From Caldilineaceae bacterium bin5 (GTDB taxonomy: Bacteria > Chloroflexota > Anaerolineae > Caldilineales > Caldilineaceae): 64,000 nucleotides of DNA. Of the stretch, positions 38,239 to 46,938 are shown one piece after another. Each line of letters begins with the position of its first letter. Position 1 is the first letter of the stretch. The notes under the pieces are model-generated. The model saw only the letters and a program-made list of their open reading frames with translations. It did no database searches and was not told where the DNA came from. A program made the translations under genes and the position numbers. The stretch covers positions 248,001 through 312,000 of the forward strand of contig MPML01000001.1 of the NCBI GenBank assembly GCA_002238445.1, read 5' to 3'.

Positions 38239-40389
38239 CTATTGACGCAGTTCATGGAACCAGGCGTGGAGAATCTCCTGGGCGACGGGGAGGGCCACTG
38301 CCGACCCTTCACCTCCCGAATAGACAAATACGGTCACGACGATTTCCGGATCTTCGTAAGGAGCATAGGCCGTGTACCAGGCGTGGAAAGGAAGGTTGCC
38401 TTCATGGTCTCTATCTGTGCAGTCCTGGATCTCAGGATCGTAAGCACAGAACTCCGCCGTACCCGTCTTGCCGGCGACGGTAACCCCTTCGACACGACTG
38501 TAGTAGGCGGTGCCCGCGTGTCCATTGACGGCATACCACATCCCTCTCTGGACATAAGCTAGCAGGCCTGGATCCACAGGCATGCGTTCTTGCAATTCCG
38601 GTTCATATTGCCACTGAACGTGATCCTGTGTATCGACCATTTGCTGCACGAACTGGGGCTTTACCACATAGCCGCCATTAGCTACAGCGGCCGTGCTAAC
38701 CATGACCTGCATAGGCGTACCCAGTACATCCCCCTGGCCGATGGCCATATTGTAGCTGTCGCCGGTTGTCCAGGATTCGGCTTTAGTCAGCCTTTTCCAC
38801 TGTTCGTCAGGAACGAATGCGAGGACCTCGCCGGGCAGGTCAACTCCTGTAAGTTCTCCATAACCGTACAGCCGCATCCACTTGGCCATTCGTTCGCTCC
38901 CCAAGCCATCCATGAAATTCGGGAACCCACCGCCAAGGTAATAGAAGAATATGTCGTTGGAGAGGCCGATCCCCTCGATAATGGTCATGGGTCCGTGCAA
39001 AATGTTCAGCTTGTGGTTCCAGCTTACAAACTCCTGGGACTGCTCCGGATCGTCGGGAAAGAAGAAATTTGGGAGGTAGATTGGGCCTCGATCAACCAGC
39101 GTCGTAGCAGGTGTGATGACATGCTCCGCCAAAGCGGCCGTGGCCGAGACCATCTTGAAAGTTGAGCCGGGCGGATAGAGTCCGCCGATGGCATAGTTGT
39201 AAAGAGGTCGCTGCGTGTCGTCTTCCACTTCTAGGGCTTTATACTCTTCACCCAAACCTTCGGAGAAGATATTGTTATCGTAGCTGGGCAAACTTACCAT
39301 TCCCAGCATAGCCCCGCTACGAGGGTCCATTGCCAGTGCGACACCGTGCGGCGCGCCCGTCTCTTCCAACTGGCGGGCGAGGGCATCTTGCATGACTTGC
39401 TGCAAACGGATGTCCAGACTCAGATTGAGATTCAGCCCAGGCCCCGGTTCGCGGACGACGTTGACAGTGCGACTCTCCCGACCCAGGATATCCACTTCAA
39501 CGAGTCGTTTGCCCGGCAGGCCGCGCAAAGAATCCTGGTAGGTATACTCCAAACCGTTCAGGCCCACCGGTTCGTTCGGGTCTTCATATCCGCGATTCTT
39601 GTATTTGTCTGCGGCCAGTTTGGGAATCGGTCCTAAAAAGCCCAACACATGGCCCGCCAGATCCCGGTAGGGATATTCGCGCACGGGTTGCTGGAGCACA
39701 TGGACGCCGCGCAGCTGGTAAGTCTCTTCCGCCACTTGGAACGCTTGCTCTCGGTCCACCAGATCGAGGACCGAGATTGGTCTATATGAACTTCCCTGTG
39801 TCCCGATCGCCACAGCCCGCTCCAGCAAGGCGAGCAGTCCGCCGACGGGAAGCGGTATAGCGAGGTCCGGAATCAGTGTAGGTACTTCCTCCAGAATCTC
39901 GCGTCCATCCTCATCCTGTTTCAGGATTTCGAGATTAACTTGCCGGAAGGAAAGGTCAATCCCTGCGGATTCGACAGTATTCTTGAAGTCTTCGCGCCCC
40001 AAGTGCAGAAACATTACTTCGGCAATACGTATCGCCATCTCCTCTTCCGAATCTGCCTCCAGGACTGCCAGCAGCCGTTCAAGCGCAATGCGTTGTTCAT
40101 CGATCTCGGTAGCAATGTCATCGGGAGGCAGGTCGGCTGGAACAACGGCGATGACAAAACTTGGACGATTGCGGGCCAGGATTTCGCCGTTTCGATCGTA
40201 AATTACACCGCGCGGCGCGTAAGTATCGATCTCTCTCAAGCGGTTGACAGCGGCCTGTTCCTGATAGGAGTCGCCGCTCACGATCTGCAGCGAGTACAAG
40301 CGCATGCAGAAAACCAGAAAGGTTGCCGCCAGTGTCAGGCGGACAATTATAGATGTGGAGGTAGCTGTCCGTGCTGCCCGTTCGTTCAT
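38239..40389 (-). CDS. mrdA: Penicillin-binding protein 2 (transpeptidase)
   Basis: 716-residue class B PBP that cross-links peptidoglycan during elongation. One N-terminal transmembrane helix (about 15-35) is followed by the dimerisation-type motif APRGVIYDRNGEILARN. The transpeptidase motifs are S409-x-x-K412 (PPGSTFK), S477-N-D479 (GLSNDIFFY) and K641-T-G-T (VAGKTGTAE). The SxD form is the PBP2 one. It lies between mreD and minC and probably works with RodA encoded in the same run. The PBP2-type insertion near 150-210 is present. Confidence 0.94.
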   Translation of the reverse strand: MNERAARTATSTSIIVRLTLAATFLVFCMRLYSLQIVSGDSYQEQAAVNRLREIDTYAPRGVIYDRNGEILARNRPSFVIAVVPADLPPDDIATEIDEQRIALERLLAVLEADSEEEMAIRIAEVMFLHLGREDFKNTVESAGIDLSFRQVNLEILKQDEDGREILEEVPTLIPDLAIPLPVGGLLALLERAVAIGTQGSSYRPISVLDLVDREQAFQVAEETYQLRGVHVLQQPVREYPYRDLAGHVLGFLGPIPKLAADKYKNRGYEDPNEPVGLNGLEYTYQDSLRGLPGKRLVEVDILGRESRTVNVVREPGPGLNLNLSLDIRLQQVMQDALARQLEETGAPHGVALAMDPRSGAMLGMVSLPSYDNNIFSEGLGEEYKALEVEDDTQRPLYNYAIGGLYPPGSTFKMVSATAALAEHVITPATTLVDRGPIYLPNFFFPDDPEQSQEFVSWNHKLNILHGPMTIIEGIGLSNDIFFYYLGGGFPNFMDGLGSERMAKWMRLYGYGELTGVDLPGEVLAFVPDEQWKRLTKAESWTTGDSYNMAIGQGDVLGTPMQVMVSTAAVANGGYVVKPQFVQQMVDTQDHVQWQYEPELQERMPVDPGLLAYVQRGMWYAVNGHAGTAYYSRVEGVTVAGKTGTAEFCAYDPEIQDCTDRDHEGNLPFHAWYTAYAPYEDPEIVVTVFVYSGGEGSAVALPVAQEILHAWFHELRQ

Positions 40390-40450
40390 TGTTGTCTTCA
40401 GTAATCAGTTCTAATTCTACAAGGGCCTGCCGGCCTCTAACACGAAGTGA

Positions 40451-41080
40451 CTATGGAAATCTCGCTTGCTCGGGCAAACGATTCAGTATCGGTGTAGCCA
40501 GGAACATAACGGCACCATTGTAAAGAATGACCGGCCCAATCAGATTTGCCACCAACGGGCCAGGGAGGAACCGGTGGCCGACTCCTATCAGGATGGCCAC
40601 GTAGATCAACGAGAAGACCAGGCTGCCTGACAGAGCCGCGATGGATGGCACAAAAAAATTGCGGCGGAAGATCGCGTTATGACCAATTCCAGTCAACAGA
40701 GCGGTTGCCATCAGGGCCAAACTGGATGCGCCCATCGCGCCGCCGCTGAGGACGTCCATCCACAGTCCGCCGACAAATCCCCACATGACCGCGCTGCGCC
40801 CGCCCGAGACCAACGATCTGGCAATTACCAGCAACACAATGAGATCCGGGTAGACGCCTCGCACTGCCAACTTTGGGACGACAACCACCTGAACAATGGC
40901 TGCCGCGCCCAGGATTGGAAGCATCAGCCAGGTAGAGCCCCAGCCGCGGGTGCCGAATGACGAGGAGAAAGGGAGCCCGGCGCCCTCCTCACCTGTAGCG
41001 GAAGACTTTGAGAAAGTGGCTCTATTCCCCCTCTCTTGGGAGAATCCCCTTGGTCCCAGTCGACTTCCTTCACTCGTCAA
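40451..41080 (-). CDS. mreD: Rod shape-determining protein MreD
   Basis: Membrane protein of the elongasome. The MreD pattern is seen in YPDLIVLLVIARSLVSGG, WGFVGGLWMDVLSGGAMGAS and a C-terminal run of helices. The start is uncertain. I prefer the TTG at 41080, which has AGGAG five nt upstream and overlaps the mreC end by 11 bp (209 residues). A TTG at 41125 gives 224 residues. Either way a polar N-terminus of about 50 residues precedes the first helix, unusual for the family; an ATG at 40927 would remove it. Confidence 0.85.
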   Translation of the reverse strand: MTSEGSRLGPRGFSQERGNRATFSKSSATGEEGAGLPFSSSFGTRGWGSTWLMLPILGAAAIVQVVVVPKLAVRGVYPDLIVLLVIARSLVSGGRSAVMWGFVGGLWMDVLSGGAMGASSLALMATALLTGIGHNAIFRRNFFVPSIAALSGSLVFSLIYVAILIGVGHRFLPGPLVANLIGPVILYNGAVMFLATPILNRLPEQARFP

Positions 41081-41972
41081 AGGACTCTCCTGGCTCGGCC
41101 GGCAGTGTATCGAGTTGCGGCACAAACTCGGTGGGGTCGAAGTTGGTGATGACCATCACGAACTCGAGCCGACCAAAATTTACAGTCGGGCGCACGACGG
41201 CCTCTTGAAAGACGTTGACGTCCCGTTGCCAAACCTCCACTACCTGCCCAATTGGGATCCCTTTCGGGAATCTGCCGCCCATTCCGGAGGTGAGCACCAC
41301 CTCCCCGACCCCTATTTCCGTACCTTGGGGAATGAAGCCAATCACCGGGTGCGAGCCGGGCGTGCCGTTGATGACCCCTGTCAGGCGGCTAGCCTGCAAG
41401 ATGCCGTTGACTGTGCTGGATGAGTCTGTGATGAGCAGAACTTTGGAGGTTGTGGGCGTTACGTAGTTGATTCGCCCCACCAGCCCCTGCTCATTCACCA
41501 CCGGCATCCCAACTCTGATACCGTGCCGCGAACCGAGATCGATCATCGCAAAACTCAGGAAGTTAGTGGAGTTTTGACCGATAACGCGGGCGATGATCTG
41601 CCCACCCTGCATTTCGAAGCTGGGTCTGGTCTCGGCGAATGCCAAGAGTTCGCGCAGGCGTTGATTTTCCCGCTCCACTTCCTGAAGCCGCAGGTTTTCA
41701 ACACTCAGGCTCTGGGTTATACGTTCTAATTCGGTTACCCGCCGCTGGAGGGAGCGATAGTTTCGCAGGTTGGTCAGGGACCGGGATAGACGATTGGTCA
41801 GGGTGGTCAAACCGGACTGGCCCGGTGCTGTCACCAGAGTAACCAGTCCTTCCACGGTCCCCAAGCGGCCAGTCTGTTGCAGCGCCAACAAAAGGACAGC
41901 CGTCAGGGCAAGGATGACAAGTTTGAGCCCGAAGTTGACACCGCCCCAGCCGCGTTGATCACTGTTACGCAT
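41070..41972 (-). CDS. mreC: Rod shape-determining protein MreC
   Basis: 300-residue membrane-anchored elongasome protein. A single N-terminal helix (VILALTAVLLLAL) is followed by a coiled coil (about 65-115, rich in leucine and charged residues). The beta domains then carry VIGQNSTNFLSFAMIDLGSR, GIRVGMPVVNEQGLVGRI and GMGGRFPKGIPIGQV. It links cytoplasmic MreB filaments to PBP2. It lies downstream of mreB and overlaps mreD. Confidence 0.95.
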   Translation of the reverse strand: MRNSDQRGWGGVNFGLKLVILALTAVLLLALQQTGRLGTVEGLVTLVTAPGQSGLTTLTNRLSRSLTNLRNYRSLQRRVTELERITQSLSVENLRLQEVERENQRLRELLAFAETRPSFEMQGGQIIARVIGQNSTNFLSFAMIDLGSRHGIRVGMPVVNEQGLVGRINYVTPTTSKVLLITDSSSTVNGILQASRLTGVINGTPGSHPVIGFIPQGTEIGVGEVVLTSGMGGRFPKGIPIGQVVEVWQRDVNVFQEAVVRPTVNFGRLEFVMVITNFDPTEFVPQLDTLPAEPGESFDE

Positions 41973-42031
41973 AGGCGTCTCATTACTAGAGAATCAGGGG
42001 CCACACGGGATGGGCCTGCCCGAGCCAGGAA

Positions 42032-43102
42032 CTATCGAATGGTGCTCTTTCGTTGCATAGTTGTCAGGGTTTCAGCGTAGTGCTCCGGTTTTTCCAGGAT
42101 CATGCCCGTACCGAGCACGACCGAAGAGAGAGGATTATCGGCAACATAAACGTGCATACGATTTTCGTCCTGAATACGCTGGGCCAACCCTTGCAGAAGC
42201 GCGCCCCCTCCTGCCAGCACGATGCCGTGTTCCATCAAGTCTGCTACGAGCTCGGGCGGCGTTTCATCCAAGGTATCTTTGACCGCATCGACAATTACTT
42301 CCACGGAGCCGGTAAGCGCCTCTCTGATTTCTACCGAGCTGATTTCAATTGCCTCAGGCAGGCCGGTGATCAGATTCCGTCCTCGGATGATCATCGTCCG
42401 CTCATGTTCAAGCGGGTACGCGGAGCCAATCTCAATTTTGACACGCTCAGCCATGCGTTCGCCAATCAGCAAATTGTACTTCTGCCGACTGTAGTTGATT
42501 ATGTCTTCATTCATCTCGTCACCGGCAACCCTGATTGAACGAGATACGACAATCCCACCCATGGAGATCACCGCTACTTCGGTCGTTCCACCGCCGATGT
42601 CAACGATCATCGAGCCGACCGACTCTGTCACCGGTAGCCCCGCGCCGATAGCAGCTGCCATTGGCTCTTCGACAAGGCCGGCCTCACGCGCGCCCGCGCT
42701 GACGGTTGCATCCCGTACAGCACGTTTTTCCACTTCGGTCACACCGGAAGGGATGCCGATCACGACTCTTGGGCGGGCAGTGCCAAAGGCCCGGTTGCCG
42801 TGAACCTTGCCGATAAAGGCATGGATCATCTCTTCCGTCATCTTGAAATCCGAGATTACGCCGTCCTGCAGAGGGCGCACGGCCACGATATGGGATGGCG
42901 TCCGTCCAACCATCTCCTTGGCCTCCTGCCCGATTGCCTTGACCGAATTGCGCCGTTTCGACGACTTATCGATGGCAACTACCGACGGTTCGTCAATGAT
43001 GACCCCTCGGCCTTTCACATGAACCAGGGTATTCGCTGTGCCCAGGTCTATGCCAATATCGAGTGAAAAAAGCCCCAACAACCAGTCTAACGGGTTCGCC
43101 AC
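42032..43102 (-). CDS. mreB: Rod shape-determining protein MreB (actin-like)
   Basis: 356 residues from the GTG at 43102, chosen because it sits 14 residues before the phosphate-1 motif DIGIDLGTANTLVH and has GGAGA upstream; a GTG at 43162 would add 20 residues. Other motifs are IVDIGGGTTEVAVIS, PMAAAIGAGLPV and IVLAGGGALLQGL. MreB filaments direct side-wall synthesis. It heads the shape/division cluster behind a promoter with a TATACT -10. Confidence 0.96.
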   Translation of the reverse strand: MANPLDWLLGLFSLDIGIDLGTANTLVHVKGRGVIIDEPSVVAIDKSSKRRNSVKAIGQEAKEMVGRTPSHIVAVRPLQDGVISDFKMTEEMIHAFIGKVHGNRAFGTARPRVVIGIPSGVTEVEKRAVRDATVSAGAREAGLVEEPMAAAIGAGLPVTESVGSMIVDIGGGTTEVAVISMGGIVVSRSIRVAGDEMNEDIINYSRQKYNLLIGERMAERVKIEIGSAYPLEHERTMIIRGRNLITGLPEAIEISSVEIREALTGSVEVIVDAVKDTLDETPPELVADLMEHGIVLAGGGALLQGLAQRIQDENRMHVYVADNPLSSVVLGTGMILEKPEHYAETLTTMQRKSTIR

Positions 43103-43191
43103 TCTGGGGACATCTCCATTTCCTGCCTTAATTGATCGACTGTGTGCGGCCGGCCCACCCACCGCTAATTTGAAGAACCTTTAACGATATC

Positions 43192-43220
43192 AGTATACCA
43201 TAGCCCCAAAGGACACAAAA
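43192..43220 (-). promoter_or_regulatory. mreB: Probable promoter of the mre-min-rod cluster
   Basis: On the minus strand, TATACT (43192-43197) with TTTTGT 17 bp upstream (43215-43220). The -10 is good and the -35 poor. Predicted start about 80 nt before the mreB GTG. Confidence 0.45.
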
Positions 43221-43261
43221 TAAGAATAGCTGGACTTTTGTTGCCATTTCGTTGATCCATC

Positions 43262-43291
43262 TTGCGTAAGATCGCCGCCCTCCGCTATGCT
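43262..43291 (+). promoter_or_regulatory. tilS: Possible tilS promoter
   Basis: TTGCGT (43262-43267), 18 bp, TATGCT (43286-43291) on the plus strand, about 80 nt before the tilS ATG and back-to-back with the mreB promoter. Both boxes match consensus only partly. Confidence 0.35.
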
Positions 43292-43372
43292 TATGCTGCG
43301 TTCGCGACTGCAGTCGCTATCGTGATTATTCAGAGTTGGCTGTATTGAAAACACAGGAAACTGAGCCGGCAA

Positions 43373-45103
43373 ATGTCGAGACAGAGAGCGGACTCTCCTG
43401 TCCAGTCACCGCCACAGAGACAGACTCCAGAGGACAGAGGGCGCTTCGCTGGCGGCCAAAGCCGGTGCGCCGGAAACTTGCTGTCGGAAAATGATCTGCG
43501 TTTGTTCGACCTTCTAAGTCAAGCGCGGGCGCGCGACGGTCTCTTCCACGCGCCGACGCGGGATAGCGACTCACCGGCAACGGTTATTGTTGCGGTAAGC
43601 GGCGGCGCCGACAGTACCGCCCTTCTGCATCTGCTTACGCGCATGCGCGCCGCCTGGTCTCTGAAGCTGGTAGTCGCCCATCTTGATCACAATCTTCGCC
43701 CTTCATCGGCCGAAGACGCCACCTTTGTGGCTGAAATGGCAGAAAACTGGGGCCTGCCCATGGAGACCGACAGATTGCCGCCCGAGGCGCTTACCCAAGA
43801 GGGCAACGTGGAGGCAAACGCCCGCCATTGGCGTTACCGTTTTCTGGCGCGGGTGGCGGTCGACTATCAGGTTGATGGCAACCCGGTGGATGTTGCTGTG
43901 GCCCACACTGCTAATGACCAGGCTGAGACCGTGCTGATGAACCTGATTCGAGGCAGCGGCCTGCATGGGCTGGTTGGGATGCAGGCGGCGCGGCCGCTGA
44001 CCATGCACGACCGGGTTGTTCCCAGTGTGAGGGTTGTCCGCCCACTGCTGAACGTCTCTCGTTCTGAGATTATGCAATACCTGACGGAGCACAATATCCC
44101 TTTTCGTGAAGACCCTACGAACCAGGACCGGACCTTTGTGCGCAATCGAGTGCGGCACGAGATTATTCCTCTTCTGAGGGAGATCAACCCGCAGATTGTC
44201 GCGTCCCTTTGCCGGACCGCTGAAGTACTGAACGCCGAGGTGAAACGGACTGACAGCTTCACTCAGCTGGCGGTGGATTCGACACAAAAGGTTAGCGAGA
44301 AAGAGGCAACGGACCAGCATTCTCAGTTCCCGCCACCGACGTCTGAAGTCCGTTTGTCTGCTGAATCGGAGCGGCAGGTCTTCGACCTGTTCGCCTTTCG
44401 CCGGCTTGACGTGGCCGACCAGCGGATGGTGTTGCGCGCGGCCCTGCCAGCCCTGGGACGCCCTCTTACCGACCTCGGCTTCGACAACGTAGAACGCCTG
44501 CGACGGACACTCTGCGAAGAAGACCGCGCGGGCGGCCCGTTCAGCTGGGTGGCTGACGTGATGTTGACACGGACGCACGACGCGTTCAGCCTGCATCAAA
44601 GGAACGCGGCGCCGCTTCTTCCGGACCACCCTTATCTGGACGGCAGGTGGCGCGCCCGCTATCCGACCCGTGAGCTTCCGGTACCTGGAGAGATCGCCGT
44701 TGACGGCTGGACTTTGCGGAGCGAGACATTGGATATAAACGAACTGCCGTACGACTGGGCAGCCAAAACCAGAGAGTTGCCGGTGCCGCGACATCGGACC
44801 GGCAGACGTCAGCCCTCTGCCTGGGAGGTTTACATCGACGCAGAAAGTGTAACGCGACTCCAACTGAGCGCGCCTTGCGCCGGCCAGCGGTTTGAGCCGC
44901 TTGGGATGCGTGGACATGGCAAAGCCCTGGCTGATTTTTTCACTGATCGCAAAGTGCCCCGCTTCCTGCGCCGCGGCTGGCCACTCCTCCTCGACAGGGG
45001 ATGTGTGGTTTGGGTAGGGGGGCACCAGATCGCTCACAGCGTGCGCATTACACGCGGCACCCGCAGGGTTAATCACCTCTACTGGGAGGAGGCTCGCCGA
45101 TGA
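43373..45103 (+). CDS. tilS: tRNA(Ile)-lysidine synthase TilS
   Basis: 576-residue enzyme that attaches lysine to C34 of tRNA-Ile(CAU) so that it reads AUA. The ATP-binding PP-loop SGGADS is at residues 76-81, followed by the tRNA-contacting VVAHLDHNLRPSSAEDATF and VAHTANDQAETVLMNLIRGSG. A C-terminal domain shows PRFLRRGWPLLLDRGCVVWV. About 70 residues precede the PP-loop, longer than usual, so the true start may be further in. The stop overlaps the next gene's ATG. Confidence 0.93.
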   Translation: MSRQRADSPVQSPPQRQTPEDRGRFAGGQSRCAGNLLSENDLRLFDLLSQARARDGLFHAPTRDSDSPATVIVAVSGGADSTALLHLLTRMRAAWSLKLVVAHLDHNLRPSSAEDATFVAEMAENWGLPMETDRLPPEALTQEGNVEANARHWRYRFLARVAVDYQVDGNPVDVAVAHTANDQAETVLMNLIRGSGLHGLVGMQAARPLTMHDRVVPSVRVVRPLLNVSRSEIMQYLTEHNIPFREDPTNQDRTFVRNRVRHEIIPLLREINPQIVASLCRTAEVLNAEVKRTDSFTQLAVDSTQKVSEKEATDQHSQFPPPTSEVRLSAESERQVFDLFAFRRLDVADQRMVLRAALPALGRPLTDLGFDNVERLRRTLCEEDRAGGPFSWVADVMLTRTHDAFSLHQRNAAPLLPDHPYLDGRWRARYPTRELPVPGEIAVDGWTLRSETLDINELPYDWAAKTRELPVPRHRTGRRQPSAWEVYIDAESVTRLQLSAPCAGQRFEPLGMRGHGKALADFFTDRKVPRFLRRGWPLLLDRGCVVWVGGHQIAHSVRITRGTRRVNHLYWEEARR

Positions 45104-45342
45104 GCGTACGTCCGCTTGTGTTGTGGGTAACTCGCCAGGAGGAAACTGTGATGCGCTTCACGCGGCGCGATCAGGAGCTGGCCACCGGTGTATTGACAGA
45201 TCCGAACGGCACGGTCCCTTTTACCTTCGACCGCAGTGCCCGACGGTTGCATCTGAATGACCGCGACATCTATTTGGACGAGTATGGTTGGGAAGTTGAT
45301 GAGCAAGGGAAAATCGTCTTCCAGTCGCGCCGCACTGACTGA
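45100..45342 (+). CDS. Small protein of unknown function coupled to tilS
   Basis: 80 residues; I do not recognise it. Its ATG overlaps the tilS stop (ATGA), so it is translationally coupled. The sequence is soluble and mixed in charge, with FTFDRSARRLHLNDRDIYLD and YGWEVDEQGKIVF, suggesting a small beta-rich fold. An internal ATG (TVMRFTRRDQE, codon 18) preceded by AGGAGGAAAC could be the real start, giving 63 residues. That strong site favours the shorter form. Confidence 0.65.
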   Translation: MSVRPLVLWVTRQEETVMRFTRRDQELATGVLTDPNGTVPFTFDRSARRLHLNDRDIYLDEYGWEVDEQGKIVFQSRRTD

Positions 45343-45381
45343 ATCACCTGCTGGACGCGAGCCACAGAGGACAGGGGTGTT

Positions 45382-46029
45382 TTGAGCGCATCTTTACAGC
45401 ACTTTTTCGAATGTTTGCAGGAGAATCTGGCCGCGCCGCTCCCTGGCCGTCCAGCGCAAGCGCTGATGGCGCCGCTGCCCCGCCCGGGCTGGCACCCCAA
45501 CGATAGAGCGGAGGAGCCGGCCCGCCGAAGCGGTGTATTGGTCCTCCTGTACAGCGTTCATGAGCAGCTGCATGTTCCGCTCATCCTGCGCCCCACCTAT
45601 GACGGCGCGCACAGCGGCCAGGTCGCCTTTCCCGGCGGCGGCAGCGAAGCGGGTGATGCTGATTTGACGGAGACTGCGCTGCGCGAGGCCCACGAGGAGT
45701 TGGGAATTGCGCCAGAAAATGTTCAGGTTCTCGGCGCGCTCACCCACCTTTACATTCAACCAAGCAACTATGATGTCTACCCAACCGTAGGGCGGCTGAC
45801 GACCAGGACCGCTTTCCGGCCCGACCCCCACGAAGTTGCTCAACTGCTTGAGGTGCCGCTGGCGACGCTGCTCGATCCTGCCCATCGCAGACAGGAACAG
45901 TGGCAACTCGGGGATCGAACTGCGTTGGTGCCCTTTTTCGCCATTCAGGAACAGACCATCTGGGGAGCGACTGCGATGATCCTAAGCGAACTGCTCGCCG
46001 TTATTCACAAATGCCCGCCGAGCGGCTGA
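45382..46029 (+). CDS. Nudix hydrolase, CoA pyrophosphatase type
   Basis: 215 residues from a TTG at 45382 with an AGGGG site. The Nudix box GGGSEAGDADLTETALREAH plus EELGI fits GX5EX7REUXEEXGU. The residues just before it, LRPTYDGAHSGQVAFPGG, match the CoA-pyrophosphatase signature of the NudL/YeaB branch, which cleaves CoA to phosphopantetheine and ADP. It lies 39 bp after the small unknown gene and before hpt. Confidence 0.88.
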   Translation: MSASLQHFFECLQENLAAPLPGRPAQALMAPLPRPGWHPNDRAEEPARRSGVLVLLYSVHEQLHVPLILRPTYDGAHSGQVAFPGGGSEAGDADLTETALREAHEELGIAPENVQVLGALTHLYIQPSNYDVYPTVGRLTTRTAFRPDPHEVAQLLEVPLATLLDPAHRRQEQWQLGDRTALVPFFAIQEQTIWGATAMILSELLAVIHKCPPSG

Positions 46030-46166
46030 GGATTTGGGTAGCAATTAAGGCAAATGATACGATCCAAGCCCATTCGGAGCGAACGGCCCCGCTTCTGTGG
46101 GTACCGACACAAGCTCCGAAGATGCCATTCGTCCATCGCTGAGACAGCAATACAGGAGAAGGTGCC

Positions 46167-46751
46167 GTGACAGAGGAGAATGACGTGCCGTGCTTGGAGG
46201 GGCCATTTAGTCAAGATGTGGAAAGTGTACTGATCTCGGCCGATGAGATTCAGGACCGAGTCCGAGGCTTGGGCCGCAGAATTGATGAACATTTCGCAGG
46301 CAAGGATCTTCTGCTGATCGCTGTCCTCAAGGGCAGCGTTATCTTTCTGGCCGACCTTATGCGTGCGATTTCGATTCCGCACGAAGTCGATTTTCTTGCT
46401 ACCAGCAGTTACGGCGTTTCTACGAGAAGCAGCGGTATTGTTCGAATCCTCAAAGACCTGAATGAACCGATCGAGGGCCGCCATGTCCTCCTTGTCGAGG
46501 ACATTATCGACAGCGGGCATACGCTCGCCTATCTGTCCCGCTTGTTTCGGGCGCGTAATCCTGCCAGCCTTGAAATCGTTACACTTCTCGACAAACCCTC
46601 GCGCCGAGAGGTTGATATCGACGTCTTCTGGACCGGCTTTTCGGTGCCAAACGAGTTTGTCATAGGTTACGGGCTGGACTTCAATCAGAGATACCGCAAC
46701 CTCCCTTTCATCGGCGTGCTCAAGCCCGAAGTCTACGAGTCCATTTCCTGA
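46167..46751 (+). CDS. hpt: Hypoxanthine phosphoribosyltransferase
   Basis: 194-residue purine salvage enzyme converting hypoxanthine or guanine plus PRPP to IMP or GMP. The PRPP motif HVLLVEDIIDSGHTL is decisive. LIAVLKGSVIFLADL and the DFLATSSYG loop also fit, and the C-terminal base-binding segment is FVIGYGLDFNQRYRNLPFIG. It begins at a GTG preceded by AGGAGAAGG. tilS and hpt are neighbours in many bacteria, which supports both calls. Confidence 0.95.
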   Translation: MTEENDVPCLEGPFSQDVESVLISADEIQDRVRGLGRRIDEHFAGKDLLLIAVLKGSVIFLADLMRAISIPHEVDFLATSSYGVSTRSSGIVRILKDLNEPIEGRHVLLVEDIIDSGHTLAYLSRLFRARNPASLEIVTLLDKPSRREVDIDVFWTGFSVPNEFVIGYGLDFNQRYRNLPFIGVLKPEVYESIS

Positions 46752-46938
46752 TCCGTTGTCCATTCAGCAATACGTTTAATCGCCAGGTCTGCCGCAATCT
46801 TCATATGTAAGATTCCGGTGCCCGGGTAATTCAAGTTGGCATTCATATCGGCAATCCATTTCGGAGCCGAGAGAAGGCCTTCAGAGTGAGCGCACCGCAA
46901 ACATGGTCCTGGCGAAATATTGAGATGCGAAAGCGGAT

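Noticed and set aside
43703..45076. Antisense frame of 457 codons opposite tilS
   Set aside because: The TilS PP-loop and tRNA motifs establish the plus frame; the antisense frame has no family features.
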